A stretch of DNA of 64,000 nucleotides from Sphingomonas sp. IC-11. Lineage in GTDB: Bacteria; Pseudomonadota; Alphaproteobacteria; Sphingomonadales; Sphingomonadaceae. Position 1 is the stretch's first letter. Each line of letters begins with the position of its first letter. This document shows positions 17,455 to 26,145 of this stretch, piece after piece. The position numbers and the translations under genes are program-made. Where the stretch lies: positions 186,001-250,000 of the forward strand of contig NZ_JAJNDU010000003.1 of NCBI RefSeq assembly GCF_021043365.1. The letters are read 5' to 3'. Below the pieces are notes generated by a model. The model was not told the DNA's origin and ran no database searches. It saw nothing but the letters and a program-made list of their open reading frames with translations.

Positions 17455-18465
17455 ATGTATCTCGGCAACACTTTCGATCCTGCTGATGCAAGCTGGTTGG
17501 CTCACCGTTACGAGCCAGTTCGCGATCAGCTACTCTATCGATATGTTCCGCGCGAACTGCATCAGAATGGGCCATTTCTGACAGATGAGTTGATCGGCAA
17601 GCAGCCAGAGCACGTGCTTGACCGTGAAACGGCCTTGGCGGCGGCGCGCGGCCATGCGGCACCGCTGCACTTCATTTTCCACTCCGCCTTTTGTGCCTCC
17701 ACGATGCTGGTGCGCGCGCTTGATCTGCCTGGCGCCGCCATGGGCCTTTCCGAACCGGTTCTGCTGAATGACGTGACAGGCATCCGCCGCCGCGGCGAAC
17801 GCACCGGGCCCGATCTGGCCCGATTGCTCGACTATGCGATGGCGCTGCTCGCCCGTCCGTGGAGCCCGGGTGAAAGCGTGATCGTGAAGCCTTCCAACAT
17901 CCTGTGCGGCTTGCAGCGGCCGATGCTGGCGTTGCGACCAGACTCCCGAGCGATCCTGCTCCACGCGCCGTTGCGCACGTTTCTCGCGTCGGTGGCGCGC
18001 AAGGGGCTGTGGTGTCGATTGTGGGTGCGGGAACTGCTGGAGGGCCTGCTGCACGACGGGTTGGTCGAGCTCGGGTTTCAGCCCGCTGACTATTTCCGGC
18101 AGAGCGATTTGCAGGTCGCCGCGGTAGGCTGGCTCGCGCAGCAGCGACAGTTTGCGTTGCTGACGCAGCATTTCCCGGATCGGGTCCGTTCGCTCGATTC
18201 CGAGGCATTAATGGCCGATCCGGCGCGCGCGACCAGTGCGGCTGCGGCGTGGTTTGGCTTGCCGGCAGAGCGATTTAGCAACCACGCAGCCCTGACGCGG
18301 CACAGCAAATCGGGGCAGCCGTTCTCAACCGGGGATCGGGCCGAGGAGCAGGCGGCAGCCATCGCAGCACATGGCGACGAGATCGACAAGGTCCACGCCT
18401 GGGCGGTGGTGCTCGCAGAGCGCTCCGGGATTCCAATGGCCTTGCCCTATCCGCTGCTTCGCTGA
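17455..18465 (+). CDS. Sulfotransferase-like P-loop protein
   Basis: A 336-residue protein not assigned to a named family with certainty. Residues 73-90 (HFIFHSAFCASTMLVRALD) resemble the strand-loop-helix of sulfotransferases that binds the 5'-phosphate of PAPS. However, the usual GxxRSGTT is replaced by HSAFCAST. IVKPSNILC and the arginine-rich centre also fit the fold. No signal peptide or membrane helix is seen. It starts 74 bases from the divergent hydroxylase gene and converges on a TonB receptor. Alternatives are a kinase-like P-loop protein or an inactive homologue. Confidence 0.6.
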   Translation: MYLGNTFDPADASWLAHRYEPVRDQLLYRYVPRELHQNGPFLTDELIGKQPEHVLDRETALAAARGHAAPLHFIFHSAFCASTMLVRALDLPGAAMGLSEPVLLNDVTGIRRRGERTGPDLARLLDYAMALLARPWSPGESVIVKPSNILCGLQRPMLALRPDSRAILLHAPLRTFLASVARKGLWCRLWVRELLEGLLHDGLVELGFQPADYFRQSDLQVAAVGWLAQQRQFALLTQHFPDRVRSLDSEALMADPARATSAAAAWFGLPAERFSNHAALTRHSKSGQPFSTGDRAEEQAAAIAAHGDEIDKVHAWAVVLAERSGIPMALPYPLLR

Positions 18466-18524
18466 CCCGCGCCTGGTCACCGCCTTGGCTGAGCCGGCGC
18501 TAAAGTGCCGGGCGTACGGCGGAC

Positions 18525-18554
18525 AAAAAAAGGGCGGGCACGAGGCCCGCCCTT
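18525..18554 (-). terminator. Rho-independent terminator of the TonB receptor gene
   Basis: On the minus strand a perfect 9-10 bp GC stem (AGGGCGGGC/GCCCGCCCT, 5-base loop) is followed directly by seven Ts. It lies 24 bases after the receptor stop. This is one of the clearest terminators in the window. Confidence 0.92.
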
Positions 18555-18577
18555 CTCAGTTGGTTTGAAGGTCGCGC

Positions 18578-21289
18578 TTAGAAGCGGATCTTCGCAGCCA
18601 TCACGTAACGGCGACCGATCGCGTCGTAGGTCGACGGGAAGGTGTTGCCGCTGTTGAACGAGGTCGAACCAGCCTCACCGCCAACCAGCGGCGGCTCGAT
18701 GTCGAACAGGTTCTGGATGCCGATGGTGAAGGTCAGGTTCTCGCCGACACCGATACGGGTGTTGAGGTCGATATAGTCCTTCGCACCGATGCGGTTGAAG
18801 TTGACCTCACGGCCAGCAAGCCCACCAGCGCTCGCCGGCAGCGTGCCCTCGAACAGGTCACCCAGGCCCGGCTCGTACCGGGTCGAACCGATGTGACGCC
18901 ACAGCACCGAGATGTCCACGTTCTCGACCGTCAGCGTCGGACGAACCGACCACTGCCACTCGGGGATCGGCTGACCGCAGTTCGCCGAATAGTAGCCGAC
19001 GCACTCGCGGTTCTCACCAACGCCCACAACGGCCTGGAAGCGCGACTTCTCAACCCAGGTGAGCTGACCCGCCAGGCTGAGCTTCGCGAAGCCCAGATCG
19101 TGCGCGTAGTTCAACGTGGCGTCGATACCGCTGGTTTCCAGCGTGCCGAGGTTGGACGTGCCGAGGATCAGGCCCGGAGTGGTGGCATAGTCACCGCTTA
19201 CCGAACCCGTCAGCGGGTTACGGCCGATCAGCGCGCAAGCCGCGGTGCCCGCAGCACCCGGAGCCGGCGAGTAGTTGCCAGCGGCATCCGGTTCACCGAA
19301 GCAACCCGAGATCGCGTCGTCCGGCGTCGGCGACGTGATCGCGTCCTTGATCTTGATGCTGTAGTAGTCAACCGAGATCGACAGACGCGGGATGAAGCTC
19401 GGCTGGAAAACCACGCCCGCCGTCCAGCTGGTCGAAGTTTCCGGATTCAGCGCGAGATTACCGCCACCGGTGGTGTTGGCCTGACCCGAGGTCGGCTGCG
19501 CGATCGAGTTGATCGTCGCAGGCGTCGCGCCCTGCGCAAGGCAGACGGCGGCGAGTTCGCCGGTCGGGTTCGGACGGATACGAGCGCCCACATCGTTGAA
19601 GGTCGCGCACGGATCGTTGTTGAGGTTGGTCAGCACCGTGTTGATCGGCGAGAAGAGCTCGGAGATGTTCGGCGCACGAACGGCGCGAGCATAGTTACCG
19701 CGGATCTTCAGGCCGTTGACCGGAGTCCAGCTACCGGCCGCCTTCCAGGTGGTGGTGTTGAAGCCCGGATCACCCGCCGCATCGATCGAATAGCTCGAAT
19801 AGCGGATGCCGCCTTCGACCGTCAGATCCTGGAAGAACGGACGGTTCTGAACCAGCGGGACGATGATTTCGCCGATCGCTTCGTAGACGTCATAGCCGCC
19901 GTCGATGTTCGGGTTTGCACCGCCGGCGCCGCCGAGCTCACCAGCCGAAGCCAGCGTGTCGGAGATCTGCGACGCGCTGTAGCGGCGATATTCGCCACCA
20001 ACTGCGAACGAGATCGGGTTTTCGGAGAGCGGGCTGGACACGCCGAAGTCGCCGCTGACCGTTGCACGTGCCTGCGCCAGGGTGGTGCGGGTACGAACGG
20101 TTGACGTCTCGTTCAGGAAGTTGATCGCGTCGCTCGTCCAGGTGGCGTTGTTCTCTGGACCGAACCAGTTGATCGGAACGCAGCCGGCCGGCGTGCCGCT
20201 GAAGCACGTGGTCGGGTTGTTGGCGAGCAAGCTGGCGCGCACGCGCGAGTTCAGGGTGTAGCCCTGAATTTCCTGCAGGTTCTCGGACTCACCGTACGAA
20301 CCGAAGATGTCCCAGTCGATCGTGCTGGTGATCGCGCCGCGGAAGCCCAGGCGATAGTCGAAGAAGGTCGTGGTGTATTCGCTGATACGCGGACCAACTT
20401 CGGTCGAACGACGCGACAGAGCGGTGGTGACCTCCCGGTAGCCCGGCGTGCCCGGCGTCAGCGCCGGATTGGCAGCGGCGGCGCAAGCTGCCGCCGAAAT
20501 GCCGTTCGCCGTGCAGAACGTGTTGCGCAGCCCGTCGGTAAGGAACGGGTTGTTGAGCGGGATCTGAACCGGCAGAGCAAAGGCGCCCGACGGTGCGATG
20601 ATCGTGGATACGGTGTTCTTCGAGAAGATGCCGCGGGTGTAAACCTCAACCGCGTCGCTCACCTCGTAGTTCGCGGCGCCGTACATGTTGAAGCGCTGGA
20701 ACGGCGTCTGATAGACGTTGTACGGGTTGAAGTTGAACGCGGTGAACGCGGTACCCGGACGGAAGTCCGTGCCGGCTGCATTGACCTGGCGCGTGCCCTG
20801 GCCCGGAAGCGAGAAGCGCGACGGGACTGCCGTGCCCGAACCGCCTGCTGCGCCGTTGCTCGAGCTGAGCGCGAGAACGCCGTCAAGCAGAACGACGTTG
20901 CGGTTCGAACCGAGGTTACGCAGGTTGACGAACGACGCACCGCCGTTGCCGTTGTTCACGGCCGAACCGATCGACGGGGTGATGCCCGGCAGTTCGCGCA
21001 GCAGGCCTTCCGCGGTGTTCGCCTGACGCAGATCGATTTCGTCCGCGCCGACGACCTTCACCGGAGTCGCCTGAACGAGGTTCGGGTTCTTGATCAGCGT
21101 ACCGGTAACGACGATGTCGCCGGTCGAGGTCTCGGACGTGTCAGCACCTTCCTGCGTGACAACGCCCGGTGCGGGTGCACCCGGGGTGACAGTCGAGTCG
21201 ACCTGTTGAGCGGACGCAGCGCCGGCGGCCATGACGGCGCCGACGAACAGCGTCGTCGTCAACAAGCGCGAGCGAAAAGTTGTGCGCAT
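18578..21289 (-). CDS. TonB-dependent receptor with an apparent in-frame plug deletion
   Basis: A 903-residue outer membrane receptor. It has a signal peptide (1-27, ending AAGAASA), a TonB-box-like GDIVVTGTLI (about 57-66) and the first half of the plug (AEGLLRELPGITPSIGSAVN, FVNLRNLGSNRNVVLLDG). Right after Asp136-Gly137 it continues VLALSSSNGAAGGSGTAVP and FNFNPYNVYQTPFQRFN, which in this family lie about 100 residues further on. The usual second half of the plug (an IP..LVERVDV..GGAS..YG.DA..GVVNF region) and the first barrel strands are missing. The rest of the barrel is present up to the final aromatic-ending strand (RRYVMAAKIRF). The frame is open throughout, with an SD (AAAAGGGAAA) and a terminator. 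Confidence 0.88.
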   Translation of the reverse strand: MRTTFRSRLLTTTLFVGAVMAAGAASAQQVDSTVTPGAPAPGVVTQEGADTSETSTGDIVVTGTLIKNPNLVQATPVKVVGADEIDLRQANTAEGLLRELPGITPSIGSAVNNGNGGASFVNLRNLGSNRNVVLLDGVLALSSSNGAAGGSGTAVPSRFSLPGQGTRQVNAAGTDFRPGTAFTAFNFNPYNVYQTPFQRFNMYGAANYEVSDAVEVYTRGIFSKNTVSTIIAPSGAFALPVQIPLNNPFLTDGLRNTFCTANGISAAACAAAANPALTPGTPGYREVTTALSRRSTEVGPRISEYTTTFFDYRLGFRGAITSTIDWDIFGSYGESENLQEIQGYTLNSRVRASLLANNPTTCFSGTPAGCVPINWFGPENNATWTSDAINFLNETSTVRTRTTLAQARATVSGDFGVSSPLSENPISFAVGGEYRRYSASQISDTLASAGELGGAGGANPNIDGGYDVYEAIGEIIVPLVQNRPFFQDLTVEGGIRYSSYSIDAAGDPGFNTTTWKAAGSWTPVNGLKIRGNYARAVRAPNISELFSPINTVLTNLNNDPCATFNDVGARIRPNPTGELAAVCLAQGATPATINSIAQPTSGQANTTGGGNLALNPETSTSWTAGVVFQPSFIPRLSISVDYYSIKIKDAITSPTPDDAISGCFGEPDAAGNYSPAPGAAGTAACALIGRNPLTGSVSGDYATTPGLILGTSNLGTLETSGIDATLNYAHDLGFAKLSLAGQLTWVEKSRFQAVVGVGENRECVGYYSANCGQPIPEWQWSVRPTLTVENVDISVLWRHIGSTRYEPGLGDLFEGTLPASAGGLAGREVNFNRIGAKDYIDLNTRIGVGENLTFTIGIQNLFDIEPPLVGGEAGSTSFNSGNTFPSTYDAIGRRYVMAAKIRF

Positions 21290-21529
21290 GTGTGTTTCCC
21301 TTTTGATGCCCCGGTTGGACCCGGTTTATCGGCTTGCCCTAATGTGCAGTTGGCCCTGACCAACCCACATGGAGCAACGGGCTAGTCAGCAAATCACGCC
21401 CCTGCAATCTCCACACAACGCAACCGCAACATTGCGACGCGGGTGTAACAGGAAGGCAACACTTTCCTGTCCGCCTTGTCCGTTTTCGCGACACTCTCTA
21501 TCGCTCAAACCACTTCAGGGAGACAATAA
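21290..21529. other. Divergent intergenic region between TonB receptor and 182-aa protein
   Basis: These 240 bases should hold promoters in both directions. Visible items are an SD-like AAAAGGGAAA before the receptor ATG and CAGGGAGA before the plus-strand gene. An inverted repeat ACAGGAA (21448-21454)/TTCCTGT (21464-21470) could be an operator. A weak TTGTCC...TATCGC pair with a 17-base spacer at about 21476-21504 may be the plus-strand promoter. No known regulator box is recognised. Confidence 0.4.
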
Positions 21530-22078
21530 ATGGCGCAGTTCCATCGGCTGGCAACAAGCGCAGTCATGGTTGCACTAATCGGTGCAGGTGGTGTGGCGAA
21601 CGCGCAGGCGCAAACGCAGGACGGGGCGGGTTCGCGCGTCCTCCGATCCTTCTCGCAATGCCGCGCGATCACAGCAGCCGAACAGCGCCTCGCCTGCTTC
21701 GACAAAGCGGCAGCGGCGCTGGAGCAGGCCGTTCAGGCCAAGGAGGTGCGCATTCTCGACAAGGAGGACGTGCGGCGCACGAAGCGGTCACTCTTCGGCT
21801 TCACCCTGCCCCGCGTCGGCCTGTTCGACGACAATGACGATGAGGAAAAGAAAGAGGAGTTCAGCGAGATCAACACCACGGTCGCCTCTGCCCGGCAGGT
21901 GCAGAACGGGCGAGTCGAAATCCGGCTGAACGGAGAAAACGAGGCGGTCTGGCAAACCACCGAGGCGATGACCTTCCCGCCCAAGCCGGGCGACAAGATT
22001 CGGATTCGTCGGGGCGCCATCGGCAGCTATTTCATCACGATTGGGGGACGGAGCGTCCGCGGCATGCGCGTGCGCTGA
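21530..22078 (+). CDS. Secreted protein of unknown function
   Basis: A 182-residue protein with a signal peptide (ATSAVMVALIGAGGVANAQA). The region after it has two cysteines in FSQCRAITAAEQRLACFDKA, a pattern common in periplasmic proteins of sphingomonads. A Lys/Arg stretch and an acidic patch (FDDNDDEEKKEEFSE) follow. The C-terminal half (GRVEIRLNGENEAVWQTTEA, GDKIRIRRGAIGSYF, GRSVRGMRVR) looks like a small beta-barrel. It is divergent from the TonB receptor and well supplied with an SD. Function unknown. Confidence 0.8.
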   Translation: MAQFHRLATSAVMVALIGAGGVANAQAQTQDGAGSRVLRSFSQCRAITAAEQRLACFDKAAAALEQAVQAKEVRILDKEDVRRTKRSLFGFTLPRVGLFDDNDDEEKKEEFSEINTTVASARQVQNGRVEIRLNGENEAVWQTTEAMTFPPKPGDKIRIRRGAIGSYFITIGGRSVRGMRVR

Positions 22079-22089
22079 GCCACCCGGCC

Positions 22090-22107
22090 GAGCGCACGCG
22101 TGCGCTC
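22090..22107. repeat. 18-bp perfect palindrome between convergent stops
   Basis: GAGCGCACG followed by CGTGCGCTC is fully self-complementary. It lies exactly between the stop codons of the 182-residue protein gene and the SGNH hydrolase gene. It could end or protect both transcripts; no T-runs flank it. Confidence 0.5.
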
Positions 22108-22109
22108 CG

Positions 22110-23537
22110 CTAGGCGGCCGCGCTCAGCGCCGGGAGCACGGCGGATCGGATCGCCTGCTCGATCCGCTGCGCGTAATAGTCGAACCCGATTTCGGGCGGA
22201 TGGACGTTGTCCGCCGCGACATAGAAGCTGGCGTTGGCCGTCCCGCCAGGCACTCCGGTGCGATTGTTCCAAGGTCCCAGCACCCAGGGTGGTAACGCCC
22301 CGCAGATCGGTACGAAGAAGGTAAGCGGATCGCCATGCTGGGCGACAGCAGCAGCAATGGCCGCCTCCGTCGCCGGAGCGCCGGGCAGGTTGATTGATGG
22401 CACTCCGACGACAACTACCGGGGCCGCGGTGCCGGCGCGGATCGCCTTCAAGGTCGCGGCAACTGCCGCCTGGACAGCGGATGGCGTGTAACCGACGTCA
22501 TTGGTCGACCCCATCAGCAAGATCACGTCCGGCGCCAGCGACAGCGCCCGGGGGACTCGCTCGCCAAAGGTCAGGAGGCCGGTGGCGGACGGATTGCAAT
22601 ATCCGGTCCCGCCGACGGAGAGATTCCATGTGTCGCGCCAGCCAAGCCGCTTGGCGAGCAGCTGCGCGACCGATCCCCCAGCCAGCCAGGGGCCGTAGCT
22701 GGATCCGGCATTGTAGCTGTCCCCGATAACGACCATCCGCGGGGCGCCAGCGCCAGCCGCACTCACGATCGCGGATGCGGGCGCCTGGACACCGCCGAAA
22801 TAGGAGGCGCTCTTCCCGGTTTCCACCTCATAGTGCCGCAGGCGCCGCCCAGTGCTGGCGGTCCAGTCGATCACCATCCACTGATCCTGCCCCGCCGCCA
22901 CATGGCTGCCTGGCATCAGATAGCGGCCGTCGACCAGCACCCGGATTTGCGCGGAACCCGCAGGCAGGAAGAGCGCGACCTTTTCGCCGTCGCATGCGAA
23001 GGATACGGAAGCGCCGGCGCACGTCGGCATTCCTGCGTTCGCCTCAAAGCTGGTGAGCGACCAGAAATTGCTCCGTAGCGGGGATGCTGCCGCCCCGCGC
23101 ACGACATAAGCGTTGGGGTGGCCGGCCGGCGTCCAAGCGGCGCCAATCGCCGGATTGCTGGTAACGACCGACACGATTGGCGCGCCATCGGCAGGATCGG
23201 CGGCACGCGCGCCGCCCAAGTACGCCCAATAGAGCGAAGTGCCGCCATCCGCGACATATTGGCCGCTGCTGGTGTTTACGGGGCCGGTGCCGGCGGATGG
23301 CGAGACGCCGCCGACGCCGCACATGTACCAGCTGCCGCCATGCGTCACGACCTGGCCCACCGCGTAAGCCGTGTTCGGGGCATAGGCCGGCCCGGGAAGC
23401 CAAGGGCGCAGAACCGCCGGATTTCGTCCAACCGCTGCCTCTGCCGCCCGCAAGAGGCGACCGTGCCGTGTGGATGTACCGACCGCATCTCGCACCCGGG
23501 CAGCCATGCCGCGTGCCAGAATATCTCGCCCGCTCAT
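22110..23537 (-). CDS. SGNH/GDSL hydrolase with phage-tail-like N-terminus
   Basis: A 475-residue protein without a signal peptide. Residues 49-110 (AYAPNTAYAVGQVVTHGGSW, YMCGVGG, VADGGTSLYWAYLG) resemble the small carbohydrate-binding/connector module found in phage tail proteins. The C-terminal SGNH hydrolase domain has Ser274 in VVIGDSYNAG (block I), GGTGY near 309 (block II), GSTND at 343-347 (block III) and DNVHP near the end (block V). It likely removes acyl groups from a polysaccharide. Its GTGA/ATGA-type 4-bp overlap with the preceding small gene makes one transcription unit. Confidence 0.85.
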   Translation of the reverse strand: MSGRDILARGMAARVRDAVGTSTRHGRLLRAAEAAVGRNPAVLRPWLPGPAYAPNTAYAVGQVVTHGGSWYMCGVGGVSPSAGTGPVNTSSGQYVADGGTSLYWAYLGGARAADPADGAPIVSVVTSNPAIGAAWTPAGHPNAYVVRGAAASPLRSNFWSLTSFEANAGMPTCAGASVSFACDGEKVALFLPAGSAQIRVLVDGRYLMPGSHVAAGQDQWMVIDWTASTGRRLRHYEVETGKSASYFGGVQAPASAIVSAAGAGAPRMVVIGDSYNAGSSYGPWLAGGSVAQLLAKRLGWRDTWNLSVGGTGYCNPSATGLLTFGERVPRALSLAPDVILLMGSTNDVGYTPSAVQAAVAATLKAIRAGTAAPVVVVGVPSINLPGAPATEAAIAAAVAQHGDPLTFFVPICGALPPWVLGPWNNRTGVPGGTANASFYVAADNVHPPEIGFDYYAQRIEQAIRSAVLPALSAAA

Positions 23538-23962
23538 TGCGCCACCCGATAAGTCAGCGTTCCCGCAACCAGCGTCGCGGACAGATAAAAGGTGGCACCC
23601 ACCTCGCTTTCGTCAGCCACCGCCTCATTGGCGTTAGCGGTGAATCTGCCCCATCTGGCCCCCGCGGCTGTCAGCGGCAGGGCAGTCGAGCCACCGTCGA
23701 CCGAACGAAGCAGCTCGACGGTGCCGGACCAATCCCCCGACAGCGTGAGCCAGATCGGCCGGTCCAGCTCTGGCGTGAAGGGGCCCGCGAGGCCGCTCGC
23801 CATCATCGTACCCGCTAGCGGGGTGGAGGCAGCGGGCCTCCGTACGGGCCGCACCGGCAAGGGATTATCGTCGTGAACCGCCACTGCCGGGGCATCCACT
23901 GCCCCGAATGCAACCGCATATTGCGGCACAAACCCCGCGGGGACTTCCACTTCCGCCATCAT
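23534..23962 (-). CDS. Phage-tail-associated-like small protein
   Basis: A 142-residue protein. The C-terminal half (LSGDWSGTVELLRSVDGGST, LPLTAAGARWGRFTANANEA, GATFYLSATLVAGTLTYRVAQ) matches my memory of small beta-rich proteins in phage tail modules, which share V.L.RS.DGG.T and a YR.SQ/YR.AQ ending. The ATG at 23962 has AGGAG five bases upstream and is preferred to GTG at 23968. It is coupled by 4 bp to the SGNH hydrolase. No other phage gene is adjacent. Confidence 0.65.
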   Translation of the reverse strand: MMAEVEVPAGFVPQYAVAFGAVDAPAVAVHDDNPLPVRPVRRPAASTPLAGTMMASGLAGPFTPELDRPIWLTLSGDWSGTVELLRSVDGGSTALPLTAAGARWGRFTANANEAVADESEVGATFYLSATLVAGTLTYRVAQ

Positions 23963-24022
23963 TACCACTCCTGTTGTTCTCTATACGTTCTACAGGAGGG
24001 AGCGAGATGTAGGACAGGCCCT

Positions 24023-25195
24023 TCAGCCGATCTCGCGCTCGATCAGCAAGCGGAGGCTGTCTGCCGCACGTTGGATGTGGAAACGGTCAACGAAACAGGC
24101 GCGCGCGTTGCGGCGCATGGCCAGTCGCTGTTCGGGACAACAATCGGCAAAATGCGTCAACAATTCACGCGTCCCACCTAGCGTGTCAGCGGCGACGAGG
24201 CCCGCGCCGTCAGCCACCACCTCGCGCCAGATCGCCACCTGATCACTGACGAGCACCGGCGTGCCGGCTGCCAGCGCTTCGGCCAGCGCGATACCGAAGT
24301 TCTCCTGGTGCGAGGGGAGCACAAAGGCGCTGGCGGCGCGCAATGCGCCTGCCTTGGCCGAACCTGAAAGCATGCCGGGAAAATGGACGCGGGCCCCTAA
24401 CCCCGCCCGTTGCGCGGCGGTTCGGAGCCCAGCGACCAAGCCGACCTCGTCGGGCCCCGCGATCACCAGATCTAACGCAGGCTCGCGATCGGCGATGCTG
24501 CCGAAAGCATGAACCAGCAAGTCGCAGCCCTTTTTCGGGTGAATTCGACCGAGGAAGAGAAGGAACGGCCGGTCGCCCAGTGCGGGCAGCAGCCGACGAA
24601 AGGCTACAACGTCAGCCGCGCTGTCCCCGCTCAGATCAGCCGTGCCATAATTTACGACGTCGCCGCGAAGGCGGTAGGGGCGAAACGCGCCTTCGGCCCG
24701 CACGCGTTCCTCCTCACTAGTGAACAGCACGGCGCGCGCGCCTTTTAGCAGGGGCCCCTCTGCCCACCACCAACTCGCCTGCTTGCCGAGGTGTTTGAGC
24801 GGTGCGTCGCGACGGAACCATGGATCCAGCATGCCGTGCGGAAACACGAAATAGGGTGTCGCACCGCCAGCCAGCGCGATCCGGGCGCCACGCGCGGCAT
24901 AACGCCACAGGCCGGAGACGATCACCGCATCGTACCGCGCTGCATGCTCGCGCAGCCAAGGCACCATCGCCGGCGAGTAGCGGTAGCGGCTGAGCAGTCC
25001 TCGTCCACGCGGGGCCCCCAAACCGATGATGGTGCCGGAGTAATCGGGCAGGTAGCACTCCTCCGGCGGATCAAGGGTCAGCATGTCCTGACGATGCCCT
25101 TGGCTGGCCCAGATCTCACCAATTCTGCGCGCGCCCTCGATCGGCCCGCCGGTCCGTGGATCGGCGCTGGTGATGATGCGCAGGATGCGAGTCAT
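24023..25195 (-). CDS. Glycosyltransferase family 4 protein
   Basis: A 390-residue GT-B transferase. The N-terminal domain begins MTRILRIITSADPRTGGPIE. The C-terminal domain carries FLLFLGRIHPKKGCDLLVHA and the nucleotide-sugar-binding EX7E-type motif in SHQENFGIALAEALAAGTPV. It is the last gene of an acetyltransferase - GT2 - GT4 run joined by 4-bp overlaps, so it works in building a cell-surface polysaccharide. Donor and acceptor sugars are unknown. Confidence 0.9.
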   Translation of the reverse strand: MTRILRIITSADPRTGGPIEGARRIGEIWASQGHRQDMLTLDPPEECYLPDYSGTIIGLGAPRGRGLLSRYRYSPAMVPWLREHAARYDAVIVSGLWRYAARGARIALAGGATPYFVFPHGMLDPWFRRDAPLKHLGKQASWWWAEGPLLKGARAVLFTSEEERVRAEGAFRPYRLRGDVVNYGTADLSGDSAADVVAFRRLLPALGDRPFLLFLGRIHPKKGCDLLVHAFGSIADREPALDLVIAGPDEVGLVAGLRTAAQRAGLGARVHFPGMLSGSAKAGALRAASAFVLPSHQENFGIALAEALAAGTPVLVSDQVAIWREVVADGAGLVAADTLGGTRELLTHFADCCPEQRLAMRRNARACFVDRFHIQRAADSLRLLIEREIG

Positions 25196-26145
25196 GCCGC
25201 TGGAGCGATCGGCAGCCCACTAAGCGTAGCCAGGCGCGCGAGACGCTCGTCCCGGGATCGGCAGGCCGCCAGCTCGCTCTCCCACTCGGCAACCTTGGCG
25301 GCCACAAGGAAGCGGTACCAGAAGCCCTGGAGCAAATGGTAGATCAGACCAGGACGGCCGTCGAGAAAGCCACCCTGGCCGATGTAGCGGTACAGGAAGT
25401 AGCCGATTGGACCCGCCCATAGTGGCAGGCGTTGGAACACCTTGTTCTTCAACACCCGCTTGCGTTTTGCCTGGCCCGTCAGCGCGATCGGCGCTTCATC
25501 GAACAGCGCGTGGCGAGCGGCCAGCACTTCGATCGCCTCACGCGTGGCGTAGCCGTTGTGCTTGGCCGTGAAAAAGGTGAGATCACCGCGATTGGCGTCG
25601 ACAAAACCGCCCGCCATTCTGATCGTTCTGCCGCGATCCACCACGACATGCTCGTCCATCCACCGGCTTTCGACCCGCCCCGCTCCCGTTCGCCAGATGC
25701 GTAGCAACCACAGCGGATAACGCCCGCCATGCCGGATCCAGCGCCCCATGAAGAGGTGCTTGCGGTTCAGCATGATGCCGGTGACGTCACGATCCAGGCC
25801 CGGCAGGGTCCGGATGATGGCGAGCGCCAGATCGTCCTCGATGAGTTCATCGGCATCCAGCCGGAGCGTCCAAGCCGTTGCGATGCCGCCGTGCCCCAGC
25901 GCCCACTGCATCTGCGCGGCATGGCTGGTGAATAGGTGTTGAAGGACGCGCGCGCCCGCCTCGCGCGCCAGCGCCACCGTGTCGTCGGTCGAAAAGCTGT
26001 CGACTACCAGCACCTCACGCGCGATGTCCTGCACGCTGGCAATGGCACGGCCGATATGATGGGCCTCGTTGAACGTCAGGATGACGACGGTGAGATCCGG
26101 TTTGCCATGCGCCCGCCACCTTTCCGGAGAGCCATTGGCGATCAT
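25192..26145 (-). CDS. Glycosyltransferase family 2 protein
   Basis: A 317-residue GT-A transferase. Its signatures are LTVVILTFNEAHHIGRAIAS, VVDSFSTDDTVALAREAGA and the DxD-type LRLDADELIEDD. A C-terminal amphipathic/hydrophobic stretch (LWAGPIGYFLYRYIGQGGFL) suggests membrane association. This form resembles WaaE/KdtX-like and exopolysaccharide GT2 enzymes. The ATG at 26145 overlaps the acetyltransferase stop by 4 bp; the GT4 start overlaps its own stop in the same way. Confidence 0.9.
   Translation of the reverse strand: MIANGSPERWRAHGKPDLTVVILTFNEAHHIGRAIASVQDIAREVLVVDSFSTDDTVALAREAGARVLQHLFTSHAAQMQWALGHGGIATAWTLRLDADELIEDDLALAIIRTLPGLDRDVTGIMLNRKHLFMGRWIRHGGRYPLWLLRIWRTGAGRVESRWMDEHVVVDRGRTIRMAGGFVDANRGDLTFFTAKHNGYATREAIEVLAARHALFDEAPIALTGQAKRKRVLKNKVFQRLPLWAGPIGYFLYRYIGQGGFLDGRPGLIYHLLQGFWYRFLVAAKVAEWESELAACRSRDERLARLATLSGLPIAPAA

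Noticed and set aside
18893..20104. 403-residue open frame opposite the first TonB receptor
   Set aside because: Arg/Asp-rich antisense translation with no SD or motif.
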